From: Aurantiochytrium sp. KH105
Lineage: Eukaryota > Sar > Bigyra > Thraustochytrida > Thraustochytriidae
DNA: 64,000 nt
Direction: 5' to 3'
Assembly (NCBI GenBank): GCA_003116975.1
Contig: BGKB01000012.1
Coordinates: forward strand, 62,001 to 126,000
The notes under the pieces were generated by a model. That model made no database searches. It saw only the letters and a list, made by a program, of their open reading frames with translations, and was not told the origin of the DNA. A program made the translations under genes and the position numbers. Shown in pieces: positions 1-9,986 of this stretch; position 1 is the first letter of the stretch; every line of letters begins with the position of its first letter.

Positions 1-1135
1 GAGAGAAGGATGTCTTATCAGCATTGCGCATCCTCGCATTCTGTAAAACACCTTGACTCAGCATCGCCCCAAGCCATGCTGCAGCGATCTTTCCTCCAAT
101 AGGTCCAAAGCCATAGAAAAACGCAATCGAAAGACACGAAGTCACGAGACTGATTGCAAAGTTGGTGATAACTCTCGTTGATGAGCTTGCCGCACTTCCG
201 CCAAAGACGTGCAGAGTCAATGTCTCGAGGCACCATTCTACGAGTGCTTGGGGGCATGGTATTAAGCCCAACATCCAGAGAACGGGTAGAATGGCAATTA
301 CACCGGGCTTCATGCGCAGACTGCAACATACACATGCTAAAACTACATGACTTGCCCGCAATGCAAAGTCTGTAACTTGAGAATGAGTGAGCCACTGTGC
401 AAGCTCCACGGGGTGACGCACGGCCACGCAATACAGGGCCATACCAAACGAGATCCAGCTCATCATTCGCAAGAAGCTCGAGAGAGAGCCAGATACACTC
501 CACGCCGAATCTTCGCGGGCGGCACTGAATATAAACACAAAAGAGAGAAATGCACCTACGCTGAGGCGGCGCGCAACATCTCTGCGACCATCAGCATCGA
601 GGGTCGTTGGCGCACATGAGAAGCGAATTGCCGCACGGCATCTGTTTTCTCTCGCGTCGCTGATCGTTGGCGACACGGGTCGTTCGTGGTCGAGGAACTT
701 TTGCGTTTGACGCGGCTCCGAGGAGGGCGGCAAGATGGCAACTCTGGCTCCTGATCGCTTTGTGCGCGACCGAGAATGGGGCCGCCTGGAGCCCGTTATT
801 GCTTTGTTCGTTGCCTCCTTCCATCCAAGAGCAAAGCTACCGAGCCGAAGCGCAACGACCCCAGTAGATGTGAACAGCGCTGCAGCGCAAGCTCGATACA
901 GCGGTGACAACGATTGGTTTTGCATGTACAGAGTTAGGTTGCCGATGGGCAAAATCGCCCAGAGCACGAGCTGCAACAAAATGCATTCTAGCGGCGCGAG
1001 GACGACGCCTTCGATCACCGCAGGAGCAAAAAACTTAAGACCGCCAAGGGCACACTCTAAAAGTCTACATCGCGCTAGACCCCACTTGTGCGCGCCCAGG
1101 ACAGGCGCGACATCTCTCCGATGTGGTCGTGGCAT
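1..1135 (-). CDS. Multi-pass membrane protein, unidentified, 3' end beyond window
   Basis: The minus strand is open without a stop from about position 1288 to the left edge. The first ATG in this frame is at 1135 (MPRPHRRDVAP), giving 378 codons with the C-terminus outside the window. The translation reads as a polytopic membrane protein. Hydrophobic stretches lie near residues 35-75 (ending WAILPIGNLTLYM) and 82-105 (FTSTGVVALRLGSFALGW). A hydrophilic loop rich in Arg and Ser follows, and then about five more hydrophobic stretches, the last being FAISLVTSCLSIAFFYGFG and KIAAAWLGAMLSQG. Hydrophobic codons falling in blocks, with no stops, is what makes this frame convincing over the shorter frames on the other strand. 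I do not recognise the family. A membrane-bound acyltransferase or transporter is possible but unsupported. An additional upstream exon cannot be excluded, because the frame stays open above the ATG. Confidence 0.65.
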   Translation of the reverse strand, partial: MPRPHRRDVAPVLGAHKWGLARCRLLECALGGLKFFAPAVIEGVVLAPLECILLQLVLWAILPIGNLTLYMQNQSLSPLYRACAAALFTSTGVVALRLGSFALGWKEATNKAITGSRRPHSRSRTKRSGARVAILPPSSEPRQTQKFLDHERPVSPTISDARENRCRAAIRFSCAPTTLDADGRRDVARRLSVGAFLSFVFIFSAAREDSAWSVSGSLSSFLRMMSWISFGMALYCVAVRHPVELAQWLTHSQVTDFALRASHVVLACVCCSLRMKPGVIAILPVLWMLGLIPCPQALVEWCLETLTLHVFGGSAASSSTRVITNFAISLVTSCLSIAFFYGFGPIGGKIAAAWLGAMLSQGVLQNARMRNADKTSFS

Positions 1136-2147
1136 GCGCTCGTCTTGTGTTGCTGCTATCTCGAGTACATCAGTTGCACAGTCTCTCTCCGCAAGGCGTT
1201 GCGGCCGAGCTGCTGCGCGCAGGCGCTTTCGGACCTCCGTCTCGGTCTGCTTTTGCCTCGTTGCCGGCAGCGCGCTCCGTACGCGTCAGCGCTCTCAGCC
1301 TGTTTGCTTGCTTGCTTGCCTTGCTTGGAGGCCTCGGTCGAGGGACCGGCGCCGGGAGTCCCCGAAACCGCCCGCGAGCGCGAATATCCTTGCATGTCAA
1401 AGTCTGAATCTCTGTGTCGGTATCGAAGTTGAAGAATCCGTACGAAAGATCGAGGAAGGACCTGACTCGGAGCGGTCTGTCCGCTCTGCATACTAATGAG
1501 GGATTGACTGGGAGATCATCAATCATCGTGAAGATCATTTGGAGCGTAGGATTGCGCACGCCATACCAACTAGGAGCTGCCAGCTGGCCGTGCCGGTCGT
1601 GCTGGTCGGCAAAAAGCGGAGATTGCTGCGAATGACTGCAGCGCGGAGACCGCGAGGCCTCGAAGCCGCCGGGGTCGCCGACTTTGATGACGCAACGACG
1701 ATTTGGCGGTCTTGCGATATCGCGACCTCGGTCTTGGAGAGGAGGGGAGAGCCTCGACAGTCAGTCAGTCAGTCAGTCAGTCAATCTGTCGGTCAGGAGC
1801 CCAGTCCAGCCCAGCTCGGCGGCTTGGTTGCTCGGCTGCTGGGGCCACGCGCGTTGATCATAGTCACGGTGTAGATTTGCGCAATCTCGTCTCCCTGTCA
1901 CACGCCACGCAGCGTCGAGAAAGAAGCCAAGGGGAAAACAGAGACAAACTGAAAAGGAAGGAGCAAAAGGCGAAGAGCAAGGAGGGGAGAAGAAGCTCTC
2001 CGCGAAGCAAGACGCAGACTTGCAGACTCCGAACGCAAGCGAGCAAGGAAGCAGACAAAGCAAGTTAAGCAAGCAAGCAAGCGGGCGAGCGAGTGAGCGA
2101 GCGAGATTTTGTAGAGAGCGAAGGGCTGAAGCGGGCAGACGAAGAAC
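1136..2147. other. Divergent intergenic region with simple repeats
   Basis: This spacer lies between the left-edge membrane protein gene (minus) and the MDR oxidoreductase gene (plus), so it should hold both promoters. It contains a run of CAGT units near 1757-1785, GCAA/GCGA-type repeats near 2030-2100, and a CTTG/CTTGC stretch near 1305-1325. No gene is recognised in it. Plus-strand frames reaching into 735-1496 run antisense to the membrane protein gene and show no domain. Confidence 0.6.
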
Positions 2148-3382
2148 ATGCGCGCGGTTGTGTACACGGAGAAGGGCGGGCCCGAGGTCCTCAAGCTGCA
2201 GAATGACTTCCCGGCACCGACCCGCGCCAAAGGCGAGATCCTGGTCAAGGTGATCTCATCAGCGGTGAACCCCGTGGACTGGAAGCTGCGCAAGTCGTTC
2301 ATCCCGTTCTTCCCGAACCCCAAGGTGGTCGGCTGCGATGTCTGCGGCGTCGTCGCCGAGGCTGACAGCGGCTCGCGCTTCAGCAAGGGCGATCGTGTGT
2401 TTTTCATGCTTCCTATTGTGGCCACGCAAGGCGGATGCGCCGAGTATGTCACGGTGCGCGAAGGTCATGCAGACTTTGCGCCCAAAAATCTTGACGACGA
2501 CCAGGCCGCGGGACTCCCTCTCGTTGGTCAGACTGTTCTCCAAGGCTACGAGGCGGTTGGAATCACCGAAAAGCTTCGCGGGCAGAACAAAAGCATTCTC
2601 AGTAAGTTGCCTTCGATCCCGTCAAATTCTTCTTGACAGCTTCTTTCTCTCTGTCGTGTATGTATTCGTGTGTGCGGAGCGCTGACCGAACGACGCTTCG
2701 AATAAACAAATCATATCAAAAACGATGACAAAATGCAAAAATGATATGCGAACGAAATTGACGGTAATTTTACTCAGTTCACGCCGGCGCTGGTGGTGTC
2801 GGAAGCGTTGCCATTCAAGTGGCAAAGTACTATGGACTTTACGTATATACCACGTGTTCTGCGGGCAACTTTGACTTTGTCAAGTCGATCGGCGCCGATC
2901 GCCCCATTGACTACAAGACCGAGGCTTTCGAAGAGGTTGCTGTCAATGTCGACTACATTTTTGATCTCATGGGTGGCGACTACGAGCTTCGCGGCATGAA
3001 ATGCATCAATCCTTCTGGCTATTACATTAATGTCATGAACTCGGGCTGGGCGACGAAAATTGCCTCCGCGCTTGATATGCCAGATGGCGTCACTGGCGCG
3101 GAAAACACCCTGGGCAATCTCATTGGGTACGCCTATGCTGCCTATCGCAAGCTTGCCGCGCCTGTTACAGGCCCTTACTATTACTACAACGTGGTGCAGC
3201 CGCGCGCCGACTCGCTCAAGCTTCTTGCCAAGCTTGCAGATGAGGGCGCCGTCAAACCCATCACGGACTCGGTCTATTCGCTCGAGGACACTGCCGAAGC
3301 GCATCGCCGCATCGAGGGAGGCCACGCACGGGGCAAGGTCGTTATCCGCGTCGCGCAGTCGACATCCTCTTCCTCGTTGTAG
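2148..3382 (+). CDS. Zinc-independent MDR oxidoreductase (quinone reductase-like), one intron
   Basis: The gene encodes a 352-residue medium-chain dehydrogenase/reductase of the quinone oxidoreductase/enoyl reductase type, which reduces enones or quinones with NAD(P)H. Exon 1 is 2148-2601 and exon 2 is 2778-3382. The intron has a GTAAGT donor and a TACTCAG acceptor, and joining restores the codon for Ile152. The N-terminal GroES-like half includes SSAVNPVDWKLR and VVGCDVCGVV. The intron falls just before the dinucleotide-binding motif HAGAGGVGSVAIQVAK (residues 153-168), which is characteristic of the family. The catalytic-zinc Cys/His set of alcohol dehydrogenases is not seen. The C-terminus has the usual EGGHARGKVVIRV ending of quinone reductases. 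The start is the first ATG of the frame (MRAVVYTEKGGPEVL), which aligns with family N-termini. Substrate and compartment are unknown; no targeting signal is evident. Confidence 0.9.
2602..2777 (+). other. Intron of the MDR oxidoreductase gene
   Basis: This 176-base intron begins GTAAGT and ends TACTCAG. It contains in-frame stops. Removing it fuses the two halves of the MDR fold, ending one exon at KSIL and opening the next at HAGAGGVG, with a phase-1 junction. Confidence 0.85.
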
Positions 3383-3507
3383 GATTGTTCGTCGTTAACC
3401 CGAATCTTATCTCAGTTGCCGTACCATTGTCGAAATGGGACAAGATATTTTCCTTTCATTTGCCTTTAGTAGCACGAAGAAAGTCCAACTTGGACGAAGA
3501 GAATTGT

Positions 3508-3948
3508 TCAATCGACGTCTCGTTCGTTCTCTTCATCGTCATTTTCCTCGTCACTGTCTGCACTCCACACGTATGGAAAAATCCAACCGGAGAATCCACA
3601 AAAACAAAGAATGTTCTGGAGCGCGCGCACAGCAAGTGGCTCGTTGGGCACAGGCGCTACACCAAGGCTTAGAAGAATAAGGCAAAATAAGACTCGCAAA
3701 GGTACACTTTCTGGTGTCTCTTCTCGTGCGTCACTTTTGTCGTTCCTTTTTGGCTTGCAACCCAATTTGCGTTGCAGGTCTTTTGCAATCCAGTCTCCTA
3801 TGCTCATGTTCTCAAAGGGTGTGATTCCTCGCGCTCTGCATTCTTCGACATACTTGGCCTTGACCTCCTCAATCTCTTTGTGTAAAGCTTGAAGCTCTTG
3901 TTCTCGCGCATCTGCGCTGTCCGTCTTCCTTTCGCTTTCCGCCCCCAT
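3508..3948 (-). CDS. Small charged ORF, 146 aa, unknown
   Basis: An ATG-started minus-strand frame of 146 codons. Residues 1-60 are charged and predicted helical (QELQALHKEIEEVKAKYVEE), followed by a short conserved-looking stretch (FENMSIGDWIAKDLQRKLG) and a basic linker. A hydrophobic segment (VLFCLILLSLGVAPV) and a very acidic tail (DSDEENDDEENERDVD) follow. The first 75 residues look like real coding sequence; the hydrophobic part and tail are less convincing. A GT at the GTACCT after codon 82 and an AG about 38 bases later could mark a very short intron, which would change the C-terminus. It converges on the MDR gene. No family recognised. Confidence 0.4.
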   Translation of the reverse strand: MGAESERKTDSADAREQELQALHKEIEEVKAKYVEECRARGITPFENMSIGDWIAKDLQRKLGCKPKRNDKSDAREETPESVPLRVLFCLILLSLGVAPVPNEPLAVRALQNILCFCGFSGWIFPYVWSADSDEENDDEENERDVD

Positions 3949-4534
3949 GCTTTTCTGCTAACTTTGGCGAAGCGCGTCGTCGCTCAAACGATTTATTTGG
4001 GTGGGGAGGAGTAGGGGCACTTCCCCACGAGCTGCGCGGCAAGAATTGTGTCGCTCGATTATTTTTGTTGGGCTGATTGCGCGCGCGCGCGCGCGTCTTG
4101 AACAAGCCCTTTTCTGCCATATAGATTTGAGAGTGACTTCGACTTTTAAAATTTGACCGTTAAAAGTACACTTTTTTGGGCGACCCTTCACTCGGACTTG
4201 GTCGTACTCGAACTCGAACTTCGAAACTCGGACTCGGACCGCCGCAGCGCATGAGCCTGTATTCTAGGGTGGTCATCAGGGCTGGCTGGGCCAAGATAGT
4301 GGAACGCGAAAACAAGAGCCAGGCCATGGTGCTTGCGCTGCAGGCAGTCCAATTTGGAATTTTACATCATCGAATCGAACCTTTTCACGGATGAATAAAG
4401 TAAATGTAAATTAGGCCTATACAAAATTGCATTCGAGCGTTGAGCTGACGAGCAGCATTCAAGTTCGTTGCAAACAGCAAAAGGTGGTGCCGTCCGCAGC
4501 GCTGGCGAAGAGAATCTGGTGAGCGCTCGTGAAG
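3949..4534. other. Intergenic region with GC dinucleotide run
   Basis: Between the small minus ORF and the RNF32-like gene. It holds a (GC)n run of about 17 bases near 4079-4096 and degenerate ACTCGG/ACTCGA repeats near 4171-4240. No gene seen; presumably both promoters are here. Confidence 0.5.
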
Positions 4535-5752
4535 ATGGAGAATCGAGCGCGTACACAAAAGAATCATCGGGACCGTACGCTTGCCACAGCGCGGGAGCAA
4601 GGCGGAGAGCGATCTCAACGTGCCGTCTTGCATGCAGCAGCATTGCAAGATCACTTTGCGAGAGCGCTCAAATTGGATGTGCAAATGCGACAGGTTAACA
4701 ACGTCCGTCGAAAACCCAAAGCGCAGCAAACGCCGCCAAACCCCAACCAGGAAACCGAAGTGTTTGACCCATGGACGTGCGAAAGATGTACAGTGTACAA
4801 CGCGTCAGGCCCGTCACGCTGTGAAGCCTGCGGGAGCTCTCGCAAGGCGCAGCTTCGTGAAATTGCGCGCAGCGAGCGAGATCAAAGAACCCTTGCTCAA
4901 CGCCTTGGCCTTCTTCAAGGGCCACCCGCAAAGCTTAGTAAATCGCAGTGGCGCGCCCTAGAGCAAGCCTCCGATGCGCGCAAGGACTCCTTCGAACCAT
5001 GTGCCATTTGCCAAGAGGACTTTGGGACAGGCGATCAGCTTCTCTTGAGTTGTTCACACGTTTTCCACAAATCTTGCCTCGAATCGTTCGAGCGCTTCGT
5101 TCGAAGCAAAGAGCGTTGCTGTCCATTGTGTCGTAAAGCAAACTATGAAAAGCGTTCGGTCAAGCTTGGAATTAAAGCGCATCGACAGCGATCAGCAACC
5201 AGGATACAGACCGCCTTTCGGACCTACATTGCGCGTAAGCGATACCGCACAAGTTTGTCTGCCTATTATGCATCCGGTAATGGGACGGCTGCCGCACGAC
5301 ACAAGTTCTTTGTTGGCAAGCTCAGCTCGGTTTCAAGTAGGCTGGAGCGCGCAGTGACAGCACAAGAGGACTCGATTGACCGCCTTTTTGCCGAGCTGGA
5401 GTCTTCCGTGTCTACTTCCCGTCGCATTCTTGGCGCTCCTGATCAAGACCTCCCAAAGATCATCACCCAAGAACAGTGGGCTATTATGTTACAACAATTC
5501 CTTCAGCGCGAGGGCAGTGAGTGCGAGTGTGCCATCTGCATGGGCACAATTTCGCTCGATAACGTAAATATCTCATCGACGCCGGAAACAGAACTCAATG
5601 ATGGTCGGGCTGCAGTTTTACTCAGCTGCTCGCACTGTTTCCACAAACAATGCGTCGAGGCATTCGAAAGGTTCACCCTCGACAAGATCGCCTCTTGTCC
5701 TATGTGCCGGTCGCATTATGCTGCAAAGGCAACGCTTTGCACGCCTTCCTGA
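4535..5752 (+). CDS. RNF32-like E3 ligase: RanBP2 zinc finger, RING, IQ, RING
   Basis: A 405-residue protein with four recognisable modules in order. A RanBP2/NZF-type zinc finger lies at about 79-105 (WTCERCTVYNASGPSRCEACG). A first RING-H2 lies at about 156-203 (CAICQEDF...CSHVFHKSCLESF...CCPLC). An IQ calmodulin-binding motif lies at about 217-240 (ATRIQTAFRTYIARKRYR). A second RING-H2 lies at about 332-390 (CAICMGTI...CSHCFHKQCVEAF...CPMC). Two RINGs flanking an IQ motif is the architecture of animal RNF32, a testis-enriched ubiquitin ligase candidate of similar length. The N-terminal NZF, which usually binds ubiquitin, is an addition relative to that family. The in-frame codon at 4529 is GTG, so the ATG at 4535 is taken as the start. 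It converges on the CFAP221-like gene with about 160 bases between stops. Confidence 0.88.
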   Translation: MENRARTQKNHRDRTLATAREQGGERSQRAVLHAAALQDHFARALKLDVQMRQVNNVRRKPKAQQTPPNPNQETEVFDPWTCERCTVYNASGPSRCEACGSSRKAQLREIARSERDQRTLAQRLGLLQGPPAKLSKSQWRALEQASDARKDSFEPCAICQEDFGTGDQLLLSCSHVFHKSCLESFERFVRSKERCCPLCRKANYEKRSVKLGIKAHRQRSATRIQTAFRTYIARKRYRTSLSAYYASGNGTAAARHKFFVGKLSSVSSRLERAVTAQEDSIDRLFAELESSVSTSRRILGAPDQDLPKIITQEQWAIMLQQFLQREGSECECAICMGTISLDNVNISSTPETELNDGRAAVLLSCSHCFHKQCVEAFERFTLDKIASCPMCRSHYAAKATLCTPS

Positions 5753-5913
5753 TCTGACATTAAGACCTTGTCTTCCCGCGAAATATTCAACTGAAAAAAT
5801 GACTATCTACGCTGCAGGCCTAGGCCAAAAAGTTTGACAGACTAATTTATTCCTTCATCTTTACTTCAAGCCATGTTTTCCAAAAACAAACAAACAGGAG
5901 GGACGATGCGACA

Positions 5914-8900
5914 TCATCGCAAGTCTCGTACACGAAATTTTAGCAAGGGATCGCCAATAGCCTCTTGGCAGCGTGCTAGGTGGCTCTCGAGACGAGCATA
6001 CTTTTCTCTCCGAGACGCATCAATCTCAACCTCGAGAAGCTCCTTATGATAATTCACGTCGGAGACAGGTAGTTTTGGTCGAGAGTCCGCCTCTTCTACA
6101 AGGCCCTCGTCATCATCTCGAGCAGAACTCTGTAGAGAGGTGTTTTCGTTCTGAGCAATAGAGCCAAAAAAGGCTTTCTCAACATTATCGAACTGTGGTA
6201 CATCTTCAGAGGCACCACGTTTCAGACCCATCGAAATGGCAGAAATCTTCGAAACCAGTTCAGCATTCGACATGCCCTCCTTGAGCTCTTCTTCCTCCTC
6301 CTTACTGTGTGCCTCCCGGGCTTTGAGCTCTTCATCGTCCTCGTCTTCGTCATCGCTCAGCTCGTCTTCCTCACGAGGACCTTCAAGAAGACTCGCCATC
6401 TCACTGTCGATACACCACAGAGAAGTCTTCTCTGAGCGAAGTGGCGTGCGCAATGGCCGGAAGCGGTCTGAGATCGTAGGTTCCGAGGAGAGCGCGCGGG
6501 CGCCCGAGACGCCCACAACCCACGCCTCCTTTTCGCCGCGCGTTTGTGAATCTTTGAGCTTGATTGGCCGTGGTTGCAATTGGAATTCAAGCTCTGCCTC
6601 TGATATTATGTCTGTGCTCTCAAAGACGCGCCGCCGTCTTGCTGGGAGCAAAAATTCGAGTCCCGGCGTGCTCCGGGACTTGCTCCATTCTCTAGGCATT
6701 TCGATGGCAAGCGCTTCTTCAGGAAGAACTTTTTCGCGGACATCCCAACTGGACTCCTCTGGAGCTCCGCTTCGAAGCTCCATGTCGTCGCAACGCGGTA
6801 AATACTGCGTCAAATGCGGGTACGCGAACTTTTCGTATCCGCAAAGTTTGTACTCGTCGGGAGCGCGAAGCTTGAAGAGTCCAAGATCCTGAAAACCTTG
6901 TACTGGAGCGGTGGGAACCGGTTTTGCATCAAAGACTGTGGAGTCATTGAATTGTGGGAAAGACACGAGATGCAGCTGTGACCTCTTCTTCAGCGCTGCA
7001 TTTAAAATCTTGGCCCGGGGCACCACCGGGTCCGTCATAGCGCCTGGCATTTTCTCTTGCAGGGCAGCTTGCGCGAGCTCACTGGAAGCGACATGCATCG
7101 GCGCATCCTCGGCCTTTGAAGCTTCCGCAGGGGGTAGAATCGCTTGGCTGTCGGAGAGCCTCGCGAGTCGCGCCTCTGTTCCCAAGGGCTTGAGCTGATT
7201 TGCTGGCTTCTTCATAATCTCTCGACGATGTTTCTTCCAGCTAGGCTCCTTTTCTCCGTCGCGATGGCCTTCACGAGACACGCCTTTCGAGGATGGTGTG
7301 ACGGCCAGTTTTGCTCGGATATGATCTTCTTCCACCAGAGCACGGACTGCCTTTCGCGTGCGCGCAGATCCAAGTCGCTTCCAAATTGCAGTGAGTCGTC
7401 GCTCGGCGCGTTTGCGCACAAGAATCTTGCCCACAACATTCATAAGCCGCACGATGACGGCTTTGCGCTTGCGCCATTCGTCATTGACGAAAGGGTCAAA
7501 ACTTGGCGCTTCAAACGCAGGCTCTGACTGCGCGTCCTTTTGCGTTTCCATGGGCTGTTGTGCTTGCACGAGCGCGCTTACACGCGTTGGCGGAATACTT
7601 GTCGGCCCAAGGCAGCGTGTCCCAAAGGCGTGGCGTTCCTCTTCTCTTTGGGAGAGTGCGGTCTCTGCCACGACGCGAGCGCGAGCGTCTTGGATGGCGG
7701 CGGTTTCGGACGCTTCAAGACGCACATCGCCAATGCAGACAGCTTGGCTGGCAAACTCCCTTGACCTTTCCTCATCCTCAATCTCGGAGACGTGCTGAAG
7801 GAAGACCATTTCTTTAACTTGCGTCGTTACCGACGTGTCTGAGGCCCGCATATCTTGATTTAGAATACGTTCGACGGGGTCCATGCGGCCCGCACCGCCA
7901 AATTTTTGTTGAGCTAGCTCCTTGGCGCGTTTCTCTTGTGCCCGCGCCCTTCGCTGTTTGTTAATTGCGAGCTTAAGATCTTTGGGCTTTAGCTTGTCTT
8001 GGTTCTGCGTGAGACAAAAATTTGTCGCCTGGACGCCTTCGAGTCGCTTCGGGAAGCGAATGCCTTCAATCACGACCGTGTCAGTATCAGCGTCGCCAGC
8101 CGCCGCTGGCACTGCAATATCAAGGCGGCGGCCTTCTCTTGGACTGTTTTCTGCTCGGGCTTCGTCCTGATTGCTACTTTCGCGAAATTCCGTCTCGGCA
8201 CGCCGCAAAGCGTCGCCTCCGGGGTCATGGTGCGCGCTTCTCTTTCGCAGGCCAGGGGCGGCATCGCCGTAAATGTCAAAGCGAGCTTGCTTGAGGGAGT
8301 TGAGAAGCTGTGGGCTCGCCTGAGTCCTGTAGCGCGCATCGAGCTCTTCGTGGTAGTGCTTTTGTTCTCTCTCGAGTTCCGCGCTGCGGACGAGCCCAGG
8401 TCGTGAGCTACCCGTCACGGTACACACGATTGGCTCAAAGCCGAACTGGTTAATGTTGAGTCGGAAAGAGTACGAGCTGACCTTGAGATGATGGGGCGTG
8501 TATTCCACGGTCAAACGCGTGCTTCCGCTGGCGGGAATTCGGCCGGAAAGAGGGCTGATTCGGAACTCTGAGCTGGAGGCCAACTCGAGCACCTCGAAAT
8601 CGAAGTCCATCGGCACCTTGCAAGACAGCTGGAGGTGGCGACGATGAGTTTGCATGAGCTCGCAGGCTCCAAAGTCCAGCATACGGGGTACATCAACCCG
8701 GTTGACCACAGGATAAGCGTGAATGGGAATCTCGACTTGAGCCGTGGAGCTCATCACGACAATCGTGTCACGGTAATACTTCCATTCTTGAGGACGAAAG
8801 CAGATCCTGACCACCTCCGAGAGCCCAGGCCGTAACTTGGCGCGAGGCTTATGACTCGTTTGAAAAGGCTCCGTCTCGGTGGACTGAATTCTCACGCGAA

Positions 8901-9216
8901 TGGCTTCATTTGTGTTGTTTGTCACACGGACTTTGACTACGTGCTCGTCTCCTACTTTGTAGCCACCAAAGTGGACGACGGATGGGGTTACTGTAAAGTC
9001 TGCTGGAGGCGCGTCATCGTCTGGGGTACGGAAGACGATCTCGCTACGCTCATCTGTAGCATCGTCGTTTCCAAGACCGTGCGCGTTTTTATTAGATTTT
9101 CTTTGCGCGTCAAGGTTCACGATTCGCACAAAGTCGTCAGGACCTTTCCAGCTTGGTTTGGAGAAACCTTGATCTTCTTGCTTGCGTGACGCGGTCTCTT
9201 CGCGGTCGTCTTGCAT
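5914..9216 (-). CDS. CFAP221: CFAP221/PCDP1-like flagellar central-apparatus protein
   Basis: A 1100-residue protein whose N-terminal third matches the CFAP221 (PCDP1) family. An immunoglobulin-like ASH/MSP-type domain starts at about residue 74 (FTVTPSVVHFGGYKVGDEHV), and a second begin at about 175 (VPRMLDFGACELMQTHRRHL). In the known family the protein sits in the C1d projection of the axonemal central pair with FAP46, FAP54 and FAP74, binds calmodulin and tunes beating. The remainder is long, charged and mostly helical, with family-like segments such as GIRFPKRLEGVQATNFCLTQ and KPKDLKLAINKQRRARAQEK. A strongly acidic stretch (DDEDEDDEELKAREAHSKEE) lies near the C-terminus. The ATG at 9216 is the first of the frame. 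It is head to head with the Sfi1-like gene, 770 bases between ATGs, which suggests a shared flagellar promoter. Confidence 0.85.
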   Translation of the reverse strand: MQDDREETASRKQEDQGFSKPSWKGPDDFVRIVNLDAQRKSNKNAHGLGNDDATDERSEIVFRTPDDDAPPADFTVTPSVVHFGGYKVGDEHVVKVRVTNNTNEAIRVRIQSTETEPFQTSHKPRAKLRPGLSEVVRICFRPQEWKYYRDTIVVMSSTAQVEIPIHAYPVVNRVDVPRMLDFGACELMQTHRRHLQLSCKVPMDFDFEVLELASSSEFRISPLSGRIPASGSTRLTVEYTPHHLKVSSYSFRLNINQFGFEPIVCTVTGSSRPGLVRSAELEREQKHYHEELDARYRTQASPQLLNSLKQARFDIYGDAAPGLRKRSAHHDPGGDALRRAETEFRESSNQDEARAENSPREGRRLDIAVPAAAGDADTDTVVIEGIRFPKRLEGVQATNFCLTQNQDKLKPKDLKLAINKQRRARAQEKRAKELAQQKFGGAGRMDPVERILNQDMRASDTSVTTQVKEMVFLQHVSEIEDEERSREFASQAVCIGDVRLEASETAAIQDARARVVAETALSQREEERHAFGTRCLGPTSIPPTRVSALVQAQQPMETQKDAQSEPAFEAPSFDPFVNDEWRKRKAVIVRLMNVVGKILVRKRAERRLTAIWKRLGSARTRKAVRALVEEDHIRAKLAVTPSSKGVSREGHRDGEKEPSWKKHRREIMKKPANQLKPLGTEARLARLSDSQAILPPAEASKAEDAPMHVASSELAQAALQEKMPGAMTDPVVPRAKILNAALKKRSQLHLVSFPQFNDSTVFDAKPVPTAPVQGFQDLGLFKLRAPDEYKLCGYEKFAYPHLTQYLPRCDDMELRSGAPEESSWDVREKVLPEEALAIEMPREWSKSRSTPGLEFLLPARRRRVFESTDIISEAELEFQLQPRPIKLKDSQTRGEKEAWVVGVSGARALSSEPTISDRFRPLRTPLRSEKTSLWCIDSEMASLLEGPREEDELSDDEDEDDEELKAREAHSKEEEEELKEGMSNAELVSKISAISMGLKRGASEDVPQFDNVEKAFFGSIAQNENTSLQSSARDDDEGLVEEADSRPKLPVSDVNYHKELLEVEIDASRREKYARLESHLARCQEAIGDPLLKFRVRDLR

Positions 9217-9986
9217 GTTTGCTCTGGATTGCCCAAGCTGTTAAATTCTTAGCTCGTTCGGCTGCGAAGCACGCTTGAAGATGGCTCTCTTGCACCACGT
9301 GGTTTTTAGAGCTCCTCTCGGTACTCGCAGACCTAGCCCGGGCAGATAAAAGATGGCCAAACACCCGAGTTTGTTTTTCCACGAGGAGACGCAGCGTCTC
9401 CCTTCGCGAACTGTTGCCGGAGATCACAGCGTGTTGCTCGCCGCGTTGCACGCTCCCACAATCCTCCTCGGTCGTGCCGCGCCCGAGCTTCTGGGCCGTC
9501 TTGCCTCCAAACGTTCGTCGATCATTCGTTCATTCATGCCCGTCGTCCTCCTCCTCATTCTCACTCATGATCGTCATGGTCACCTCGGGACCGTTGCATT
9601 GATCCGTTGATTGGAAAAATATGCCATTCATTTATTTATTTTTTCTCTGTTCTTGGTTACGAACCAAACTTGCCGCATGTAGTGATAAGGGGAAAAAGAA
9701 AACAGCAAGAGTCCACGTGCCGCACATATTCAATTATGGCTACTTCAATTCGATCCAACAGCTCCTTATACCGGTCTCTCTGCAAGGTACGTCAATGCAA
9801 TAAGCCGCTGTCGCTCTCGTAGACGCAAGGTATACAAGTGAACGTGAATGCTGATGGAGGGGAACGACAAGGAAAAGAAGGTGTGTACTATAACGAAGAA
9901 GGAAGGCCACTGCCGGGCGCTCTCAAGTCCTCGAGTGGGGTCTCGCGGCGAACGAAGGTGAAGCGATATCGATCACGCGAGCGCCG
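9217..9986. promoter_or_regulatory. Bidirectional spacer between CFAP221-like and Sfi1-like genes
   Basis: This 770-base stretch separates two divergent start codons of putative flagellar/basal-body genes and so should contain both promoters. It is less repetitive than most spacers here. No clear RFX X-box was found by eye. Short frames on either strand show no domain. Confidence 0.45.

Noticed and set aside
735-1496. Plus-strand frame of 253 codons
   Set aside because: Largely antisense to the left-edge membrane protein frame, whose hydrophobic segments are far more protein-like.
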